Source: Buddleja alternifolia (taxonomy: Eukaryota; Streptophyta; Magnoliopsida; Lamiales; Scrophulariaceae). Taken from it: 64,000 nucleotides of DNA. Position 1 is the first letter of the stretch. Each line of letters starts with the position of its first letter. The notes under the pieces were generated by a model. That model was not told the origin of the DNA. It did no database searches and saw only the letters and a list, made by a program, of their open reading frames with translations. A program made the translations under genes and the position numbers. Positions 34,262-46,223 of this stretch are shown here, in pieces. The DNA is taken from positions 13,164,195-13,228,194 of the forward strand of contig CM033394.1 of NCBI GenBank assembly GCA_019426215.1, written 5' to 3'.

Positions 34262-36404
34262 TGTTAGAGTCAGTGCCCGGCGCACCAATTATTGGGCGCC
34301 ATTCTTTGTAATAGTAACTCTAGAGTTGAACAATCGTTTTCATATAAATAAAGTCAATCTCTTTTATATGTGTGGCATGTCTTTATTCTTAAATTAGTTT
34401 TTACTTTGGCTTAGAATAAAGTCCCGAAGGATCACACATATCTATGGGACATCATTGCACATTGGGTGTGGCTATGATGGAACATGTGTCGAAGGCTGTG
34501 ATCTTTAAACATTGTTCCAAGTCGTCAAAGGGTTCATCGAGATAAAGGGATATCGATGCAACCCAAAAGACTTGCTCATATGATGCATACTCTGGTAAAA
34601 GTGTATCTCGTTCCATAGATACTGGCACGGTGAAAGCCAATGCATATATGAGGGTTGCCATTGTGGTAATGGGCGAACTGAACAACCCTATGGAAGTTCC
34701 TGAAATGGATTCCCAGTGGAATGTGGAACTTCCATTGGTCTTGTAGTATAAGAGTAATCCTTATGGACCTAAGATTTCATTGGATGTCTCATGCGTAACC
34801 GCGCATGTTCTTGATTTGTTACATGATCACTTTAGATGATCGAATATGAGCAAACTCAGACATGCACATCTTACGTAGTAAGGCACGTGAGAATCAAGAG
34901 GAATCTATCTCTGACATTAGCCAGTCGGTTAATCTCCTATGGTTACATAGTGAATCGACTTAAGGAATCTTCGGCCGAAGTATGACATCTAAAGAGGCGT
35001 AGGGTTTCCTCATTTAGATAGTCGAAGTCGATTTCACATGACGTGGGAAACATAGGATTGAATTAATAGAGCTTCGACCTTAGCCACTGCTCTAGATTCA
35101 ATCAGGAGATTAGATAGAGGGATCTTACTTATGCGAGGATCAAGATCGCAAAAAGGCGTATCTTTACTTTCGTTTTATCTAGGTTTTCGGGACCCTATGC
35201 TAGGTGGGCAACCGCGATTTGTAAGTGCCGAGAATTAGCTTGGTGACTAATTCGAGGCTTTATTAAATCAAAGGATTGATTTAATCTAGTACTTTCCATT
35301 TTTAGAAGGTACACTAGCACTATGGGAAGGTGTACTTACTACTAGATAGAAACGAGCCTAAGGGGTCACACACTAACTCGAGAGTGTCACTGCTTGAATA
35401 GATGTGATTAATGAATTTCGAGGAAATTGAAGGAATTAGGAAAGTGTAGTACTTTCCTAATATGCAATATAAATTAATTGAAGGATTCAATTAATTTTAC
35501 TCTTTTAATTAATCTTGTAGAATTAATTAAATTAATGGGCCTAGTAGAGTCCAAGTATTTTGTTTAATTGGGTGGAGCCCAAGTTAAATAAATAAATGTT
35601 GGAATTAATTGGTTAGATTTAATTTGACTTGTATTTAATTGATGGGTTGTGCCTATAATTAAATTGAGAAGTCAAAATTGAACCCTAGAGTCCAATTGAA
35701 TGTGTTGACCGATTTCTTGAATGATAATAAGGGAAGGGGTGATTTTTTACATGTGGTGGAGGAGGAAAAGAGTTTTCCCCTTCTCCAAGTCTTCATAGGA
35801 TAAGGATTACTAGAGAGTTTAGGAGAAAGGAAGTTTCCTTTTCCTAATTGGACTCTAGGTAATCTTCAACTATAAATAAGAGATGAAGGAGACTAAAATT
35901 GATGATGAATCTTGCTAGAAAAATCGCCCCTCCCTAACCTACTAAAATCGGCCACCTTTCTCCCACTTCCAACAAGACGTCATTCTATTCATGTGTTGAA
36001 TTAAACGACTTAAAAAATATTCCTACCATTCATATAATCAAGCCTAAGTTAAGCTTAGAATCATTTTGTTGTCTCGCACGCAAGGCAAGACGATTGTTGA
36101 CTTGAACGAGGTGTGGATACATCTTAGAGGTGCGACACTTGGAGCACTCTAAACCGGGAGATACGAAAAGACGACGGGCAATTTCTCACCCAAGGGAAAT
36201 TGTGTGGATTTTCACCACAAGTTTTCTGTGATCTAAAGTTCGAGGTGAAACGAAATTTTCGAAAGGTATAATTTCGTTTACCTTCTTATCAAATTCGATC
36301 GAACCAATTCCATATTCCTATTTTCGGGTGGTTGTACATTTACTTTTGTAAAAATTTTAATTTCTGCTGCCACGAGCCACCCGAGGGAATGAGTCAACCC
36401 AACA
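34262..36404 (+). repeat. Copia-E 3' LTR (2143 bp)
   Basis: TGTTAGAGTCAGTGCCCGG to CAACCCAACA. It holds the intact insertion site of Gypsy-F and a TATA box TATAAATA near 35870. Followed by the duplication CTTCC. Confidence 0.93.
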
Positions 36405-36409
36405 CTTCC

Positions 36410-37439
36410 CACAGTGTTAGTGTACCTTCCTAAAATGGAAAGTACTAGATTAAATCAATCCTTTGATTTGATCAAGCCTCAAATTAGTCACCAAGCTAAT
36501 TCTCGGCACTTACAAATCTCGGTTGCCCACCTAGCATAGGGTCCTAAAGAGCTAAATAAAATGAAAGTAAAGATACGCCTTTTGCGATCTTCATCCTTGC
36601 ATAAGTAAGATCCCTCTATCTAATCTCCCGATTAAATCTAGAGTAGTGGCTAAGGCCGAAGCTCTATTAATTCAATACTATGTTTCCCACCTTATGTGAA
36701 ATTGACTTCGACTATCTAAAGGAGGAAACCCTATGCCTCTTTAGATATCATACTTCGGCCGAAGAGTCCTTAAGTCGATTCACTATGTAACCATGGGAGA
36801 TTAACCGACTAGCTAATGTCAGAGATAGATTCCTCTTGATTCTCATGTGCCTTAGTACGTAAGACGTGCATGTCTGAGTTTGCCCATATTTGATCATCTA
36901 AAGTGATCATGTAACAAATCAAGAACATGCGCAGTTACGCATAAGACATCCATTGGAATCTTAGGTCCATAAGGATTACACTTATACTACAAGACCACTG
37001 GAAGTTCCACATTCGACTGGGAATCCATTTTAGGAACTTCCATGCGATTGTTCAGTTCGCCCATTACCACAATGGCAACCCTCATATATGCATTGGCTTT
37101 CACCGTGCCAGTATCTATGGAATGAGATACACTTCTCCCAGAGTATGCATCATATGAGCAAGTCTTTTGGGTTGCATCGATATACCTTTATCTCGATGAA
37201 CCCTTTTTACGACTTGGAACAATGTTTAAAGATCACAACCTTCGAGACATATTCCATCATTGCCACACCCAATGTGCAATGATGCCCCATAGCTATGTGT
37301 GATCCGTCGGGACTTTATTCTAAGCCAAAGTAAAAGAATAATTTAAAAATAAAGACATGCCATACATATCAAAGAGATTGACTTTATTTATGTGAAAACG
37401 ATTGATCAATAATTGGTGCGCCGGGCACTAACTCTAACA
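36410..37439 (-). repeat. Solo LTR-D, 5' half
   Basis: Reverse complement of the 5' half of the Copia-E LTR; ends TTAGTGCCCGGCGCACC-like sequence read backward (37409-37439). The next five bases, CGTCA (37440-37444), close the target duplication of LTR-D. Confidence 0.9.
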
Positions 37440-37444
37440 CGTCA

Positions 37445-38859
37445 GTGGAACTGATATGCTCGAACACGACTCGCATCGGTTCTATCACATGAGTTTTCAC
37501 TCTGTGACTATCAATGATAGAACTAATTATGCGTAATAGGTATGTGTGAAGCTTTGACCTGAAGTATCAGGCTGAAGATGCACTTGTGACGTCAAGTTTT
37601 ACACTAGAGTAGTTAGACCCAATTCACCCGTTGGTGGGGTCGATCTCGAAATGCGGACTTGATTGGCTAGTGGTAGTCTTAGCAGATATCTAATATGGGA
37701 TTTGTTGTTTCATAAGTGAATGAGAATGTACCCTATGTGATTATAGAGAAATAGAGATCAAAGTATTTGGCCAAAGCAAAAGAGATGATTGTGCTAGGCA
37801 CTAAATAAATCTCAATGATCTCGTATTATTATAATTAATACATATGGTTAAGTCCAGTGAGTTTGACAAAGCCATGACTCACTTGACCGAGAAACATGAA
37901 CAAAGGGTTTAAACATATACGGTATTTACGATTGGAAAGGTTGCGGAATGATCCTATCATTCATTTTTGTTTGGGTTACAAAATGGGCCACATGACTGGC
38001 TAGGTGTTACCCACTTCCTTCGGTTTCCTCTCATTGCCAAACGAAACGAACCTAAAGCGTCGCGCTAAAGGATCGACAAAGCAAAATGAAAAAGGAATTT
38101 CTATTTTCTTCTAGGAGTTTTAATTTATTGGATAAATTAAATAATTAATTATTCATTAGATGAAATAATTAATTATATGGTTAACATTAATTATTAATTA
38201 ATTTCCTAGCGAAATATATTGATGAATTAATTTATCTAATTAATTAGATTATTTGATTAATTAATTTATTTATTGGATATAATAAATTATTAATTGAAAT
38301 AAGAAATTAATTGAACAAAACAAATCCCGGGCTTCTAGAAGGCGTCCAAAGTGGACACTGGACACCTAATATGCCTAAGTGGCCGTCCATGTGATGCCCT
38401 AAATTAGGGTTTTTTTGTTTTGGCTTGTTCAATAAGTCATGAGATATATAAGGACTCTTTGAATTTGAACAAGAGAAGATTATAACTCTCCTAGAAAGAA
38501 AGAAGAAAATAATCCTCCCCTCTCTAATAACCCTAGCCGTCGCTCCCTTAGAGAAGAAGTGGAAATTTTTCGATTGTTGATTCGTGCGTGACAATTTAGA
38601 GATGACGTACTTTTGTTGTTCGGATCAAGTTCACGTTTTGAAGATCAAATCATAGGATTGAAGATTTGAAAGCTTCGAGGTTTCGAATTTGGAGGAAGAA
38701 GAAAGATTATCCAACAACTTCGTTTTAACGAGTATGTTTTATTTGTTAAGTTTATCGTGCAATTTGAATATGCGATCATTGAATTCAACATTGGGTTTTA
38801 AAATAAAAAATTTTGAAATCCCTTCCGCTGCGTTATTGTTATTTATCGCGAAACCAACA
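37445..38859 (+). repeat. Copia-C 5' LTR, second part
   Basis: Continues the LTR from 17509. TATA box ATATATAAGG near 38443-38452. Ends AAACCAACA before the PBS. Confidence 0.88.
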
Positions 38860-38877
38860 GTGGTATCAGAGTCAATC
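38860..38877 (+). other. Copia-C primer binding site (tRNA-iMet)
   Basis: GTGGTATCAGAG follows the LTR directly. Confidence 0.88.
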
Positions 38878-40470
38878 TCTGATTCGCACATTTAATTGAG
38901 TGTATGTGATCTATGATATGCATAATATGTGTTTTTGAAGCATGCAATTATGTGTTAATTAAATCTGCGTTTTTTATGATTTAAAGCATGGATTTTGATT
39001 TTTTATATTTATTGTATATCTGGATATATTCATGATGGATGAAAAAAATCAGAAACGAGGAAAAATGGGGCTCAAAGAGCCCCGAGAAATCTGTGCGCAG
39101 CAGCTGCGCACATGGCCTAGCCACCCAGCCGCCGCCCGTCTGGCCGTGTGCATGGCCCAAAGGGTCGTGGGTTTTCACACTTGATTCGTTGAACCGAGTC
39201 TTGGATTCGGGTCATATAACGACCTATGTAATGGGTCGAAATTGAAATTTGGGTTTGGGTAAATTTAATTATTCTGGTGGGTCAAAAGGTTGATGACCCG
39301 ATATAGTTTAATTCAACAAGAAATTTTATCAATCTTGATTTATTAATTAATCTGGGCTTGATTTAATTAATTCCAAATGGGCCATTGAATAGGTGATTTG
39401 GATTTTAATTAAAAATAGCCCAATAGAAATTAGTAAAGTGTGCATGTTATTTCGAATTAATTAATTTGAGCCCAATTGAATTAAGTCAAAGTAGACCAAA
39501 AGGATGGTAACTTGGCTTTGATGAAATCGAGCCCAATAAGATTAATTGGAATTAAATATTTAATTAGAAATAATTAATTATTTTTCTTGGAGATTAATAA
39601 TTAATTTATGGATTAAATATTATTAATTTTTTCTGGACTTGGAAAATACTTGAATATTGGAATATAGAATATATTATTTTCCTGGATAATTAATAATTAT
39701 TTTTATTTTTATTAATTGGACTAAAATTTTAAATAATCAACATAAGTGATTTAATATTGCGAGCATATCTTATGTGATTGAAACACCTATCATGGATTTA
39801 GTTTTATTTATTTTACCTTTATGTTTTATGGGTTACCAAGTTTGAGGCTGTTTATTATATTCTTAGAAATAATGCATGAATTGTTTTAGGAATTAAAATT
39901 GATAAAGTCAAAAGGCCCGTAAATGTTAAATAGGTATTAATTTATGCCTTTTGTGATGGCCCATGGGCTCGGGCCCTCCACTAAAAATCCATGATCGAGT
40001 GATGAATTTATTTATATTCCATAAATATTTATATTGAAAGGCATGATTATTATCAGTATTTTCTGCATGATCAATATAAAATAAAAGCGCTATATAAATT
40101 AAATAATGTGCAAAGTGAGACCAAAATTTTTGACAATTTAAATTCTCCCAAATAAATAATACCAAGTTAGAAAAGCATGTTTGACATCCTCACCCTCCAC
40201 TAAGCTTTCTAAAATTAAATCATAAATGTGTAATGCTTCCCAGTTATGGGTGTTATACATTTGGAAATAATTTGAAATTTTATAAGTGCATGAAATGCCA
40301 TAATCGAACCCCAGAAACCTGTTTGGTTGCAAGGTGAAATTCAAATGTTAGATTATAAGAGTTAGTGGGAATGAACTCGAGTAGTTCAAAAGCTTAGAAA
40401 CCTGTTCGGTTGGGGTTTGATGAACTATGGGGAAAACTACTAAAATGTTTATTGGATAAATTGGTGTGAT
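38878..40470 (+). other. Copia-C internal region: leader only, no genes
   Basis: Corresponds to the leaders of Copia-B and Copia-E. It holds GGGGCTC-AAA-GAGCCCC (39067-39083), a 21-nt palindrome with arms TGTGCGCAGC and GCTGCGCACA (39092-39112), and loop-repeat hairpins (40307-40427). The sequence then joins the 3' LTR directly; gag, pol and a recognisable polypurine tract are missing. Confidence 0.8.
40307..40427 (+). repeat. Loop-repeat hairpins in the Copia-C leader
   Basis: The motif AGAAACCTGTTYGGTTG occurs at 40313 and 40395. The second lies within arms TAGTTCA (40382-40388) and TGAACTA (40421-40427). The first has only a short AACC/GGTT stem (40307-40328). Confidence 0.65.
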
Positions 40471-41203
40471 TGTTAGGATTATGCCCTTAGATGCCATAGA
40501 GGATAGAGTATGTAGGGCATCTATCTTGTATTGAACTTAAATCATAATTTATAAAAGGCATTACTTAGTTTTTCACTTAATTCTTATCTGCATCTATAAG
40601 TTGTGTAGAAACGCTTTGCCCTTGCTTTCAGTGCTATCCCTCAACTTCCTATGGGATAGGAAGATAGGCACTAGAGAGATCGACCTTGATTACTAAAACT
40701 AGTTCGCAAGTTATATGAGGTTTTTAATGGGCAAATAAAGACTTCGAATACTTGAACAAAGGGTTTAAACATATGCGGTATTTACGATTGGAAAGGTTGC
40801 GGAATGATCCTAACATTCGTTTTTGTTTGGGTTACGAAGTGGGCCACGTGACTGGCTAGGTGTTACCCACTTCCTTTGGTTTCCTCTCATTGCCAAACGA
40901 AACGAACCTAAAGAGTCGCGCTAAAGGATCGACAAAGAAAAATGAAAAAGGAATTTCTATTTTCTTCTAGGAGTTTTAATTTATTGGATAAATTAAATAA
41001 TTAATTATTCATTAGATGAAATAATTAATTATATGGATAACATTAATTATGAATTAATTTTCTAGCGAAATCTATTGGTGAATTAATTTATCTAATTAAT
41101 TAGATTATTTGATTAATTAATTTATTTATTGGATATAATAAATATTAATTTAAATAAAAAATTAATTAAACAAAACAAATCCCGGGCTTCTAGAGGCGTC
41201 CAC
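40471..41203 (+). repeat. Copia-C 3' LTR, first part with internal deletion
   Basis: Starts TGTTAGGATTATGCCC. Near 40755 it jumps from the equivalent of about 17435 to that of about 37908, so roughly 500 bp of LTR are missing. It is interrupted at 41203 by Gypsy-G. Confidence 0.85.
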
Positions 41204-42631
41204 TGATAAGTCCATATTTTACAATATTTTATGCCCCATTGTAATATGATTTGATCGTTACTTTGATCACTTTTTATCCCTCATAATGCTTTGATTGGTA
41301 TAGATTTTGTTTTCTAGGATAAAAGTTGATTTACGCATGAAAGACGAGAAAAGAGATCCAAATTGAGCTTGAAATTGAAGAAAGAAACAAAAGAAGATAG
41401 TTGATGAAATATTTTACACAATGCTCATATAGACACGCGATTTTCGTCAACTTACAGCCCGAATCGGACTAAGGTTTTTTCTCCAATATTGTAGATCTTT
41501 GTCTTAGCTTCGCGTAGCAACTTGAATCACCTCAATCGGACATTTGTAGAGAGAGTTGTGATCAAAATACGAAAGCTGTGAATTCTGCGTCAGAGGACCG
41601 CGGTCTGATAAGAGTTTGTGCCGCGGTCCAATTCTCCCGAAGCCCTAAAATTAAGTCCGCCGTTTTCTCCCTTTATAACACACTTTTCTCTTGAAAACAC
41701 TTAGAAATGCTCAAAAACACCAAGGGGAAGCCATGGGAAGTCCTAAGAAAGCTTGAAGAGTCATCATCATCATCATTTTCATCATCAAAGCTTGGATTCA
41801 AACTTTGTAATAGGGAGTAATTCAACTCTTTCTCTTTGATTTGTGTATCAACCATGTCTTATAGAATTGTTGAATCACTTGTTGCTGTAAGTATGAGCTA
41901 AACATCTTTGTGGTTGGGTTATGTGAATACTTTGTGATGTTTTGTGTTTAATGAATGATTAATTTTCGGATTTATTACATTCTTGTTACATGTTTGACTT
42001 TATGCTTAATGCTTGCATATGCATGATCACCATGTGTTTGATAAAATGCTTTGTCTTGAGACCGAGAGGAGATAGATAAAGGGAGATCGAAAAATCAATC
42101 ATCATAACGTAACAATTGACTAGAGATAGAATCGATTGCGTTGTGTGGCTTTTTGTGATAAGATGAGCCGATTGACTGTAGGATCTTCGTAAACAAGGAA
42201 TTCCTTTGAACCTAAATGCATGTTAGTTAATTAAATCTTCACTATAGAGATATAGGAAGTTGTTAACTAGTATAGGCTTGTTATTTCAAGACATTGAATA
42301 ATAAATACATTAGGGGGTTTCGCCATAACAAGAACGTTCTAAGAATCCGGATAATTGAGAGTTCATGAACATAGAATAGAACATAGTAGGATCATAACCC
42401 AATCACCTCTTTCCATTCGATTTATTATCTTGTTTATCACATAGTTGTCTTTGATTATTTTCATAGTATAATCAACCATCATCTTATAATTTGATTTAGC
42501 TTAGAGTTAGATAATATAGCAATTACGAGCATTGAATCCAATTGTCCCTGTGGAGACGATACACCCCGGGTTAAATAGTCCACTTTATTACTTTGTACGA
42601 CCTAGTATACTTGCTAGGATTTCGCGTGTCA
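41204..42631 (+). repeat. Gypsy-G LTR (1428 bp)
   Basis: TGATAAGTCC...CGCGTGTCA, Athila-type ends. It shares with the Gypsy-F LTR a module at 41461-41550 (TTGTAGATCTTTGTCTTAGC). It is followed by AGTTTTT, the sequence that precedes the PBS in Gypsy-F, but the PBS itself is absent. Confidence 0.82.
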
Positions 42632-42638
42632 AGTTTTT

Positions 42639-44278
42639 ATTACTAGGCTATGATCGTCTCGATCAATAAATGGCGAACAAGTATTCATAAGTTCAGATTT
42701 TACTACTTGATTTGGGATCTTAAAAGATTTCATGTCTCAATAATCAAGCACGTACAAGAATTAAACCCTCGAAATTGGTTATGACAAGTTACACTTTACC
42801 TAGAACACTCAACAATTTGAAAGCCTCCAAAACATCTTCGATTCCATCTCAAAATCATGAACTCCATATCCATTTTTATGCCAAGAGCACACTTTAAACA
42901 AGATTATGCAAACTCATTAGATAATAAAAACATTAAAACACTCCAAAACTTTGTTAACCTATTGGTGTGCATGACATGTGAAAGTCAAGATCAAAAGGTC
43001 TTTTTGGCTTGTAACGTAAGGCTAGGTAGTGGCTTGGACGGGAATATATGGATAAAGTGACTAAATTCAAGAGAGAATACAACTCAATATCATCGAGCTA
43101 AAAACTCACTTATCAACCGAACAAATCTCTACATCTTGTCACTTATCGCTTTTTGATTTCTTTTCCCTTTGAACTCATAACCCCAAAACTTGTTTCTTTT
43201 GATGCTAGGGGTGGAAAAATGATTCCCAAACCAAATAAATCACATTGAAGCTCAGTTCGTAGCCAAGTCGAGAGAGAGCTCACATAATATATTTTTCGGT
43301 AACTTCCAATCTCTCGACTCTTTAGCCAACTTACAACATTTCTTTTTCCTCTCTTTATTTCACATAAACTCAAGACCTCAAAATTTCTCAAAATCATCAA
43401 GAACAAACATACCTTTTAACCCAATAATTCATGAGATTCGACACCCAAAACAAAGCGTAAACCCAAATTAAAGCCAAATGATATGAGGTTATATGCTCCC
43501 TTACTTGGGAAATAGACTTTGTTTTTCTTTCTGTTAGGCTAAAGGGTGGTTGGTATGGCTTACGAAAGAAAAGAGAATGGTGGTTTTTAGTGTGCTTAGC
43601 ACACTCCATTCTTATCAATACAACTCAAAATAAGGTCTAGAGATTATGTAGTATCGTGAAAGCCAATTGTAAGGTTAAAGAAAATGAAAGATGGCCTAAA
43701 TCATTTCATGACTTCGCATACTCAACACACACTTCAAAGTTGACAAAATTGAAAGTTCAATGCTTTAAATCCTCAACAATTCACATAAACATGTCTAAAG
43801 AGGCTTTCACATTACGACAAATGATTTCATCTTAGATGAAGTAGAGACATTCAAACGAATCATGCTCCAAGCAAAAGTATAACAAATCATGAATATGAAA
43901 TCATTGACTATCACAGTTTTCTAATCCCAAATCAAGCATGAAACTTAACAAAGGAGTACAAGTTACACCATATCACCACATCACAATAAAATTAGGACGT
44001 CTACCCCACCCCCCAACTAATCTAGCACATTGTCCCCAATGAGCGAACATACAAATGTAAAGTAAAGGAAGGAAAGACGTCCCTGATGTTTGAAGCTAAG
44101 TGATGTCCAAAAAGCAAAAGAGCAACAAGGCGAAGAGTCTGACAATAAAGCCTAGCCATCTGTGAAGTTAGAAAAAAAAGGAAGAGACAAAAAACATCAT
44201 CAAAACAACTTAGAACACTTAAAACAAAAGAAACAAAATAAAAATAAAAATAACGGAAATGAAAGAAAGCATGTAAAA
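42639..44278 (-). other. Non-coding 3' region of Gypsy-G
   Basis: Read on the minus strand it parallels 23432-25006 of Gypsy-F: a CATTG-GGGA-CAATG hairpin (44028-44041) followed by a G-rich tract (43998-44022), and a hairpin TGATCG/CGATCA (42651-42665) at the end next to the inverted LTR. A palindrome AGTGTGCTTAGCACACT lies at 43589-43605. No coding region is seen. Confidence 0.65.
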
Positions 44279-44326
44279 CGTGGGTTGCCTCCCACGAAGC
44301 GCTTGTTTAAAGTCGGTAGCTCGACT
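44279..44326 (-). ncRNA. Conserved two-hairpin motif, Gypsy-G copy
   Basis: Minus-strand order: AGTCG-AGCTAC-CGACT (44326-44311) and CGTGGG-AGGCAA-CCCACG (44296-44279). Same loops as at 23384-23431; the second stem differs by a compensated T-A to G-C pair. Confidence 0.75.
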
Positions 44327-44338
44327 CCCTTGCACTGC

Positions 44339-45433
44339 TCATGGTGGATCATAAGGAGCAATGCCAACTTTGTATAGATGAGCCTTTTTGTGCTTTTTCC
44401 AATTGCGTAAAGGCTTCTCATTTCCCATCACATTCACAAATCCTGAAAAACTAAGATATGAGCTCAGATTCACTTTTATAAAAATGTAATAAAATTGTAA
44501 ATAACTAAAAGTGAATTTTAAAGATGGGGAGTTTTCCATTGATGGTTTTAATAAGTATGTGGCCAGGCCTAACTCCCTGAGCCTTGATTCTGACAACTTT
44601 AGTGGTGATATATCCCAGTGACTTGTATATCTTCGGATCTCATCATTCTCAACCATAGTATCACTTGGGTTCTTAGTGTATGCCTCGAACGGGCCACTAA
44701 AGTTGTGAACTTTGTCTTCAACCTCCACCACTCTAGCTCTCTGGTAATTGATGCACATTCTTAAGAAATTAAGAGATATGATGGTAGGTGGCGTTGGATT
44801 CTTGAATATTTCTAATGCTTTTTCTTAGTCATTTGATGGAGTGGATTTTGGGATCCCTATGCTGAATTGAAGGTGCTCCAGTGATGTTGTATCTACTTTA
44901 CCACACATAGATTCTGAAGGTAGTGCTGGTGTAGCAATGGGTTGTAGACAATGTGGTGTCGAATCAACAACTTGTTCAACTTCTGTATCAGATACCTCAT
45001 CATTCTCCTCTGTGCCACTCTGAGAAGTGTCTGTGAGTTGTGTTTGCAATTCCATTATAGATGCTTCGAGATTTTGAGACCGCTCATTGTTCGACTTCAT
45101 CTGCTCATCGTTCGACTTCATCCATTGGATCATCAACTCCTCAAAACTTGGGTCCCTATCACATTGTTGTTGATAATCCCCATGGTTCTGAAAGTTAGCC
45201 GATTCAAATTCTCCCTGCATTAAAAAGGGGGACCTATCTTGTTGCTGGTATGCTTGTGAATATCTCATAACATAATAACTTAATGGCAAGTCTTGCTGAC
45301 TTTTCCATCCGTGTTGACAATAATCGCTATGATGAGCGTCTCCACACCACGAACATAAATCTTGCACTCGACTCCTGTATTCGGCACCTTCATCCCATCC
45401 TTGTTTTGACCAATAAAAGTCATAGTTGCTCAT
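44339..45433 (-). pseudogene. Gypsy-G short ORF with a gag-like zinc knuckle
   Basis: ATG at 45433. One in-frame TAG (44827-44825) interrupts about 364 codons. The N-terminal part has CSWCGDAHHSDYC, spaced CX2CX3HX4C as in gypsy Gag knuckles, then a glutamine-rich stretch and a predicted helical region (MIQWMKSNDEQMKSNNERS). The C-terminal half (to HLYKVGIAPYDPP) matches nothing I recognise. There is no protease, RT or integrase. Its position just before the two-hairpin motif is the same as the Gypsy-F protease ORF, so it is probably the sole protein of a non-autonomous Athila-type family. Confidence 0.6.
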
Positions 45434-45454
45434 CTATTCAAGAATATTTAAAAA

Positions 45455-45690
45455 AAAACATAACAAAACAGCAACTAAAACAAAAACAGCAACTTAAAAA
45501 AAAAACAAAAACAGCAACCTAGGAAACAAAAACATCAACTAAAAACACAAAAAACAACAACTAAAACCACAAAAACGGCAACTAAAACACAAAAACAGCA
45601 ACTTAAAACATAAAAACAGCAACTCAAGACGTAAAAACAGCAAACCAAAACGCAAAAATAGCAAACCAAAATGCAAAAACAGCAACTTAG
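45455..45690. repeat. Minisatellite of AAAAACAGCAACTAAAAC-like units
   Basis: About a dozen imperfect units of roughly 20 bp (ACAAAAACAGCAACT...) directly upstream, in minus-strand sense, of the Gypsy-G ORF. Confidence 0.8.
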
Positions 45691-45727
45691 TCTTAGAATA
45701 GATAAGTGAATTATAATATCAAATAAC

Positions 45728-46223
45728 CAATAGGCCTAAGTGGGCGTCCATGTGATGCCCTAAATTAGGGCTCTTTTGTTTGGGTTTGTTCAATAAGTCA
45801 TGAGGTATATAAGGACTCTTTGACTTTAAACAAGTAAGAGAAGATTATAACTCTCCTCAAAAGAAAGAAGAAAATAACTGTCCCCTCTCTAATAACCCTA
45901 GTCGTCGCTCCTTTAGAGAAGAAGTGAGAATTTTTCGATTGTTGATTTGTGCGTGACAATTTAGAGACGACGTACTTTCGTTGTTCGGATCAAGTTCAAG
46001 TTTTGAAGATCAAATCAAAGGAGAAGATTTGAAAGCTTCAAGGTTTCGAATTTGGAGGAAGAAGAAAGATTCTCCAACAACTTCATTTTAACGAGTAAGT
46101 TTTATTCGTTAAGTTTAACTTTCAATTTCAATATGCGATCATTGAATTCAACGTTGTGTTTTAAAATAAAAATTTTTGAAATCTCTTGCGCTTTGTTTAT
46201 GTTATTTATCGTGAAACCCAACA
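45728..46223 (+). repeat. Copia-C 3' LTR, second part
   Basis: Resumes at AATAGGCCTAAGTGGGCGTCC, matching 38375-38859, with TATA TATATAAGG near 45806. Ends AACCCAACA, followed by ACTCT. Confidence 0.87.

Larger units (their letters stand above)
18592..36404 (+). mobile_element. Copia-E, full-length Ty1/copia element inserted in an LTR of its own family
   Basis: Target duplication CTTCC at 18587-18591 and 36405-36409. 5' LTR 18592-19000 plus 26963-28695, PBS 28696, leader to 30382, gag-pol remnant 30383-34247, polypurine tract 34251-34261, 3' LTR 34262-36404. The 5' LTR holds Gypsy-F. LTR lengths are 2142 and 2143 bp. In about 135 bp after the nested insertion I count five differences between the LTRs. 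Confidence 0.93.
41204..45727. mobile_element. Gypsy-G, rearranged Athila-like element with an inverted LTR
   Basis: One LTR (41204-42631) reads forward while the adjoining internal region (about 42639-45727) reads backward. No second LTR and no target duplication are seen; against the Copia-C 5' LTR some 20 bp of target are missing at the junctions. The right boundary is approximate. Confidence 0.7.
17151..46223 (+). mobile_element. Copia-C, outermost element of the nest, without gag-pol
   Basis: Bounded by the 5 bp duplication ACTCT at 17146-17150 and 46224-46228. The 5' LTR is 17151-17509 plus 37445-38859, PBS at 38860, internal region to 40470 with no coding sequence, 3' LTR 40471-41203 plus 45728-46223. 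LTR-D interrupts the 5' LTR and Gypsy-G the 3' LTR. Its own sequence without insertions is about 4.6 kb. In roughly 200 bp compared (37910-38100 with 40758-40950) I count about nine LTR differences, so it is older than its inserts. Confidence 0.85.
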
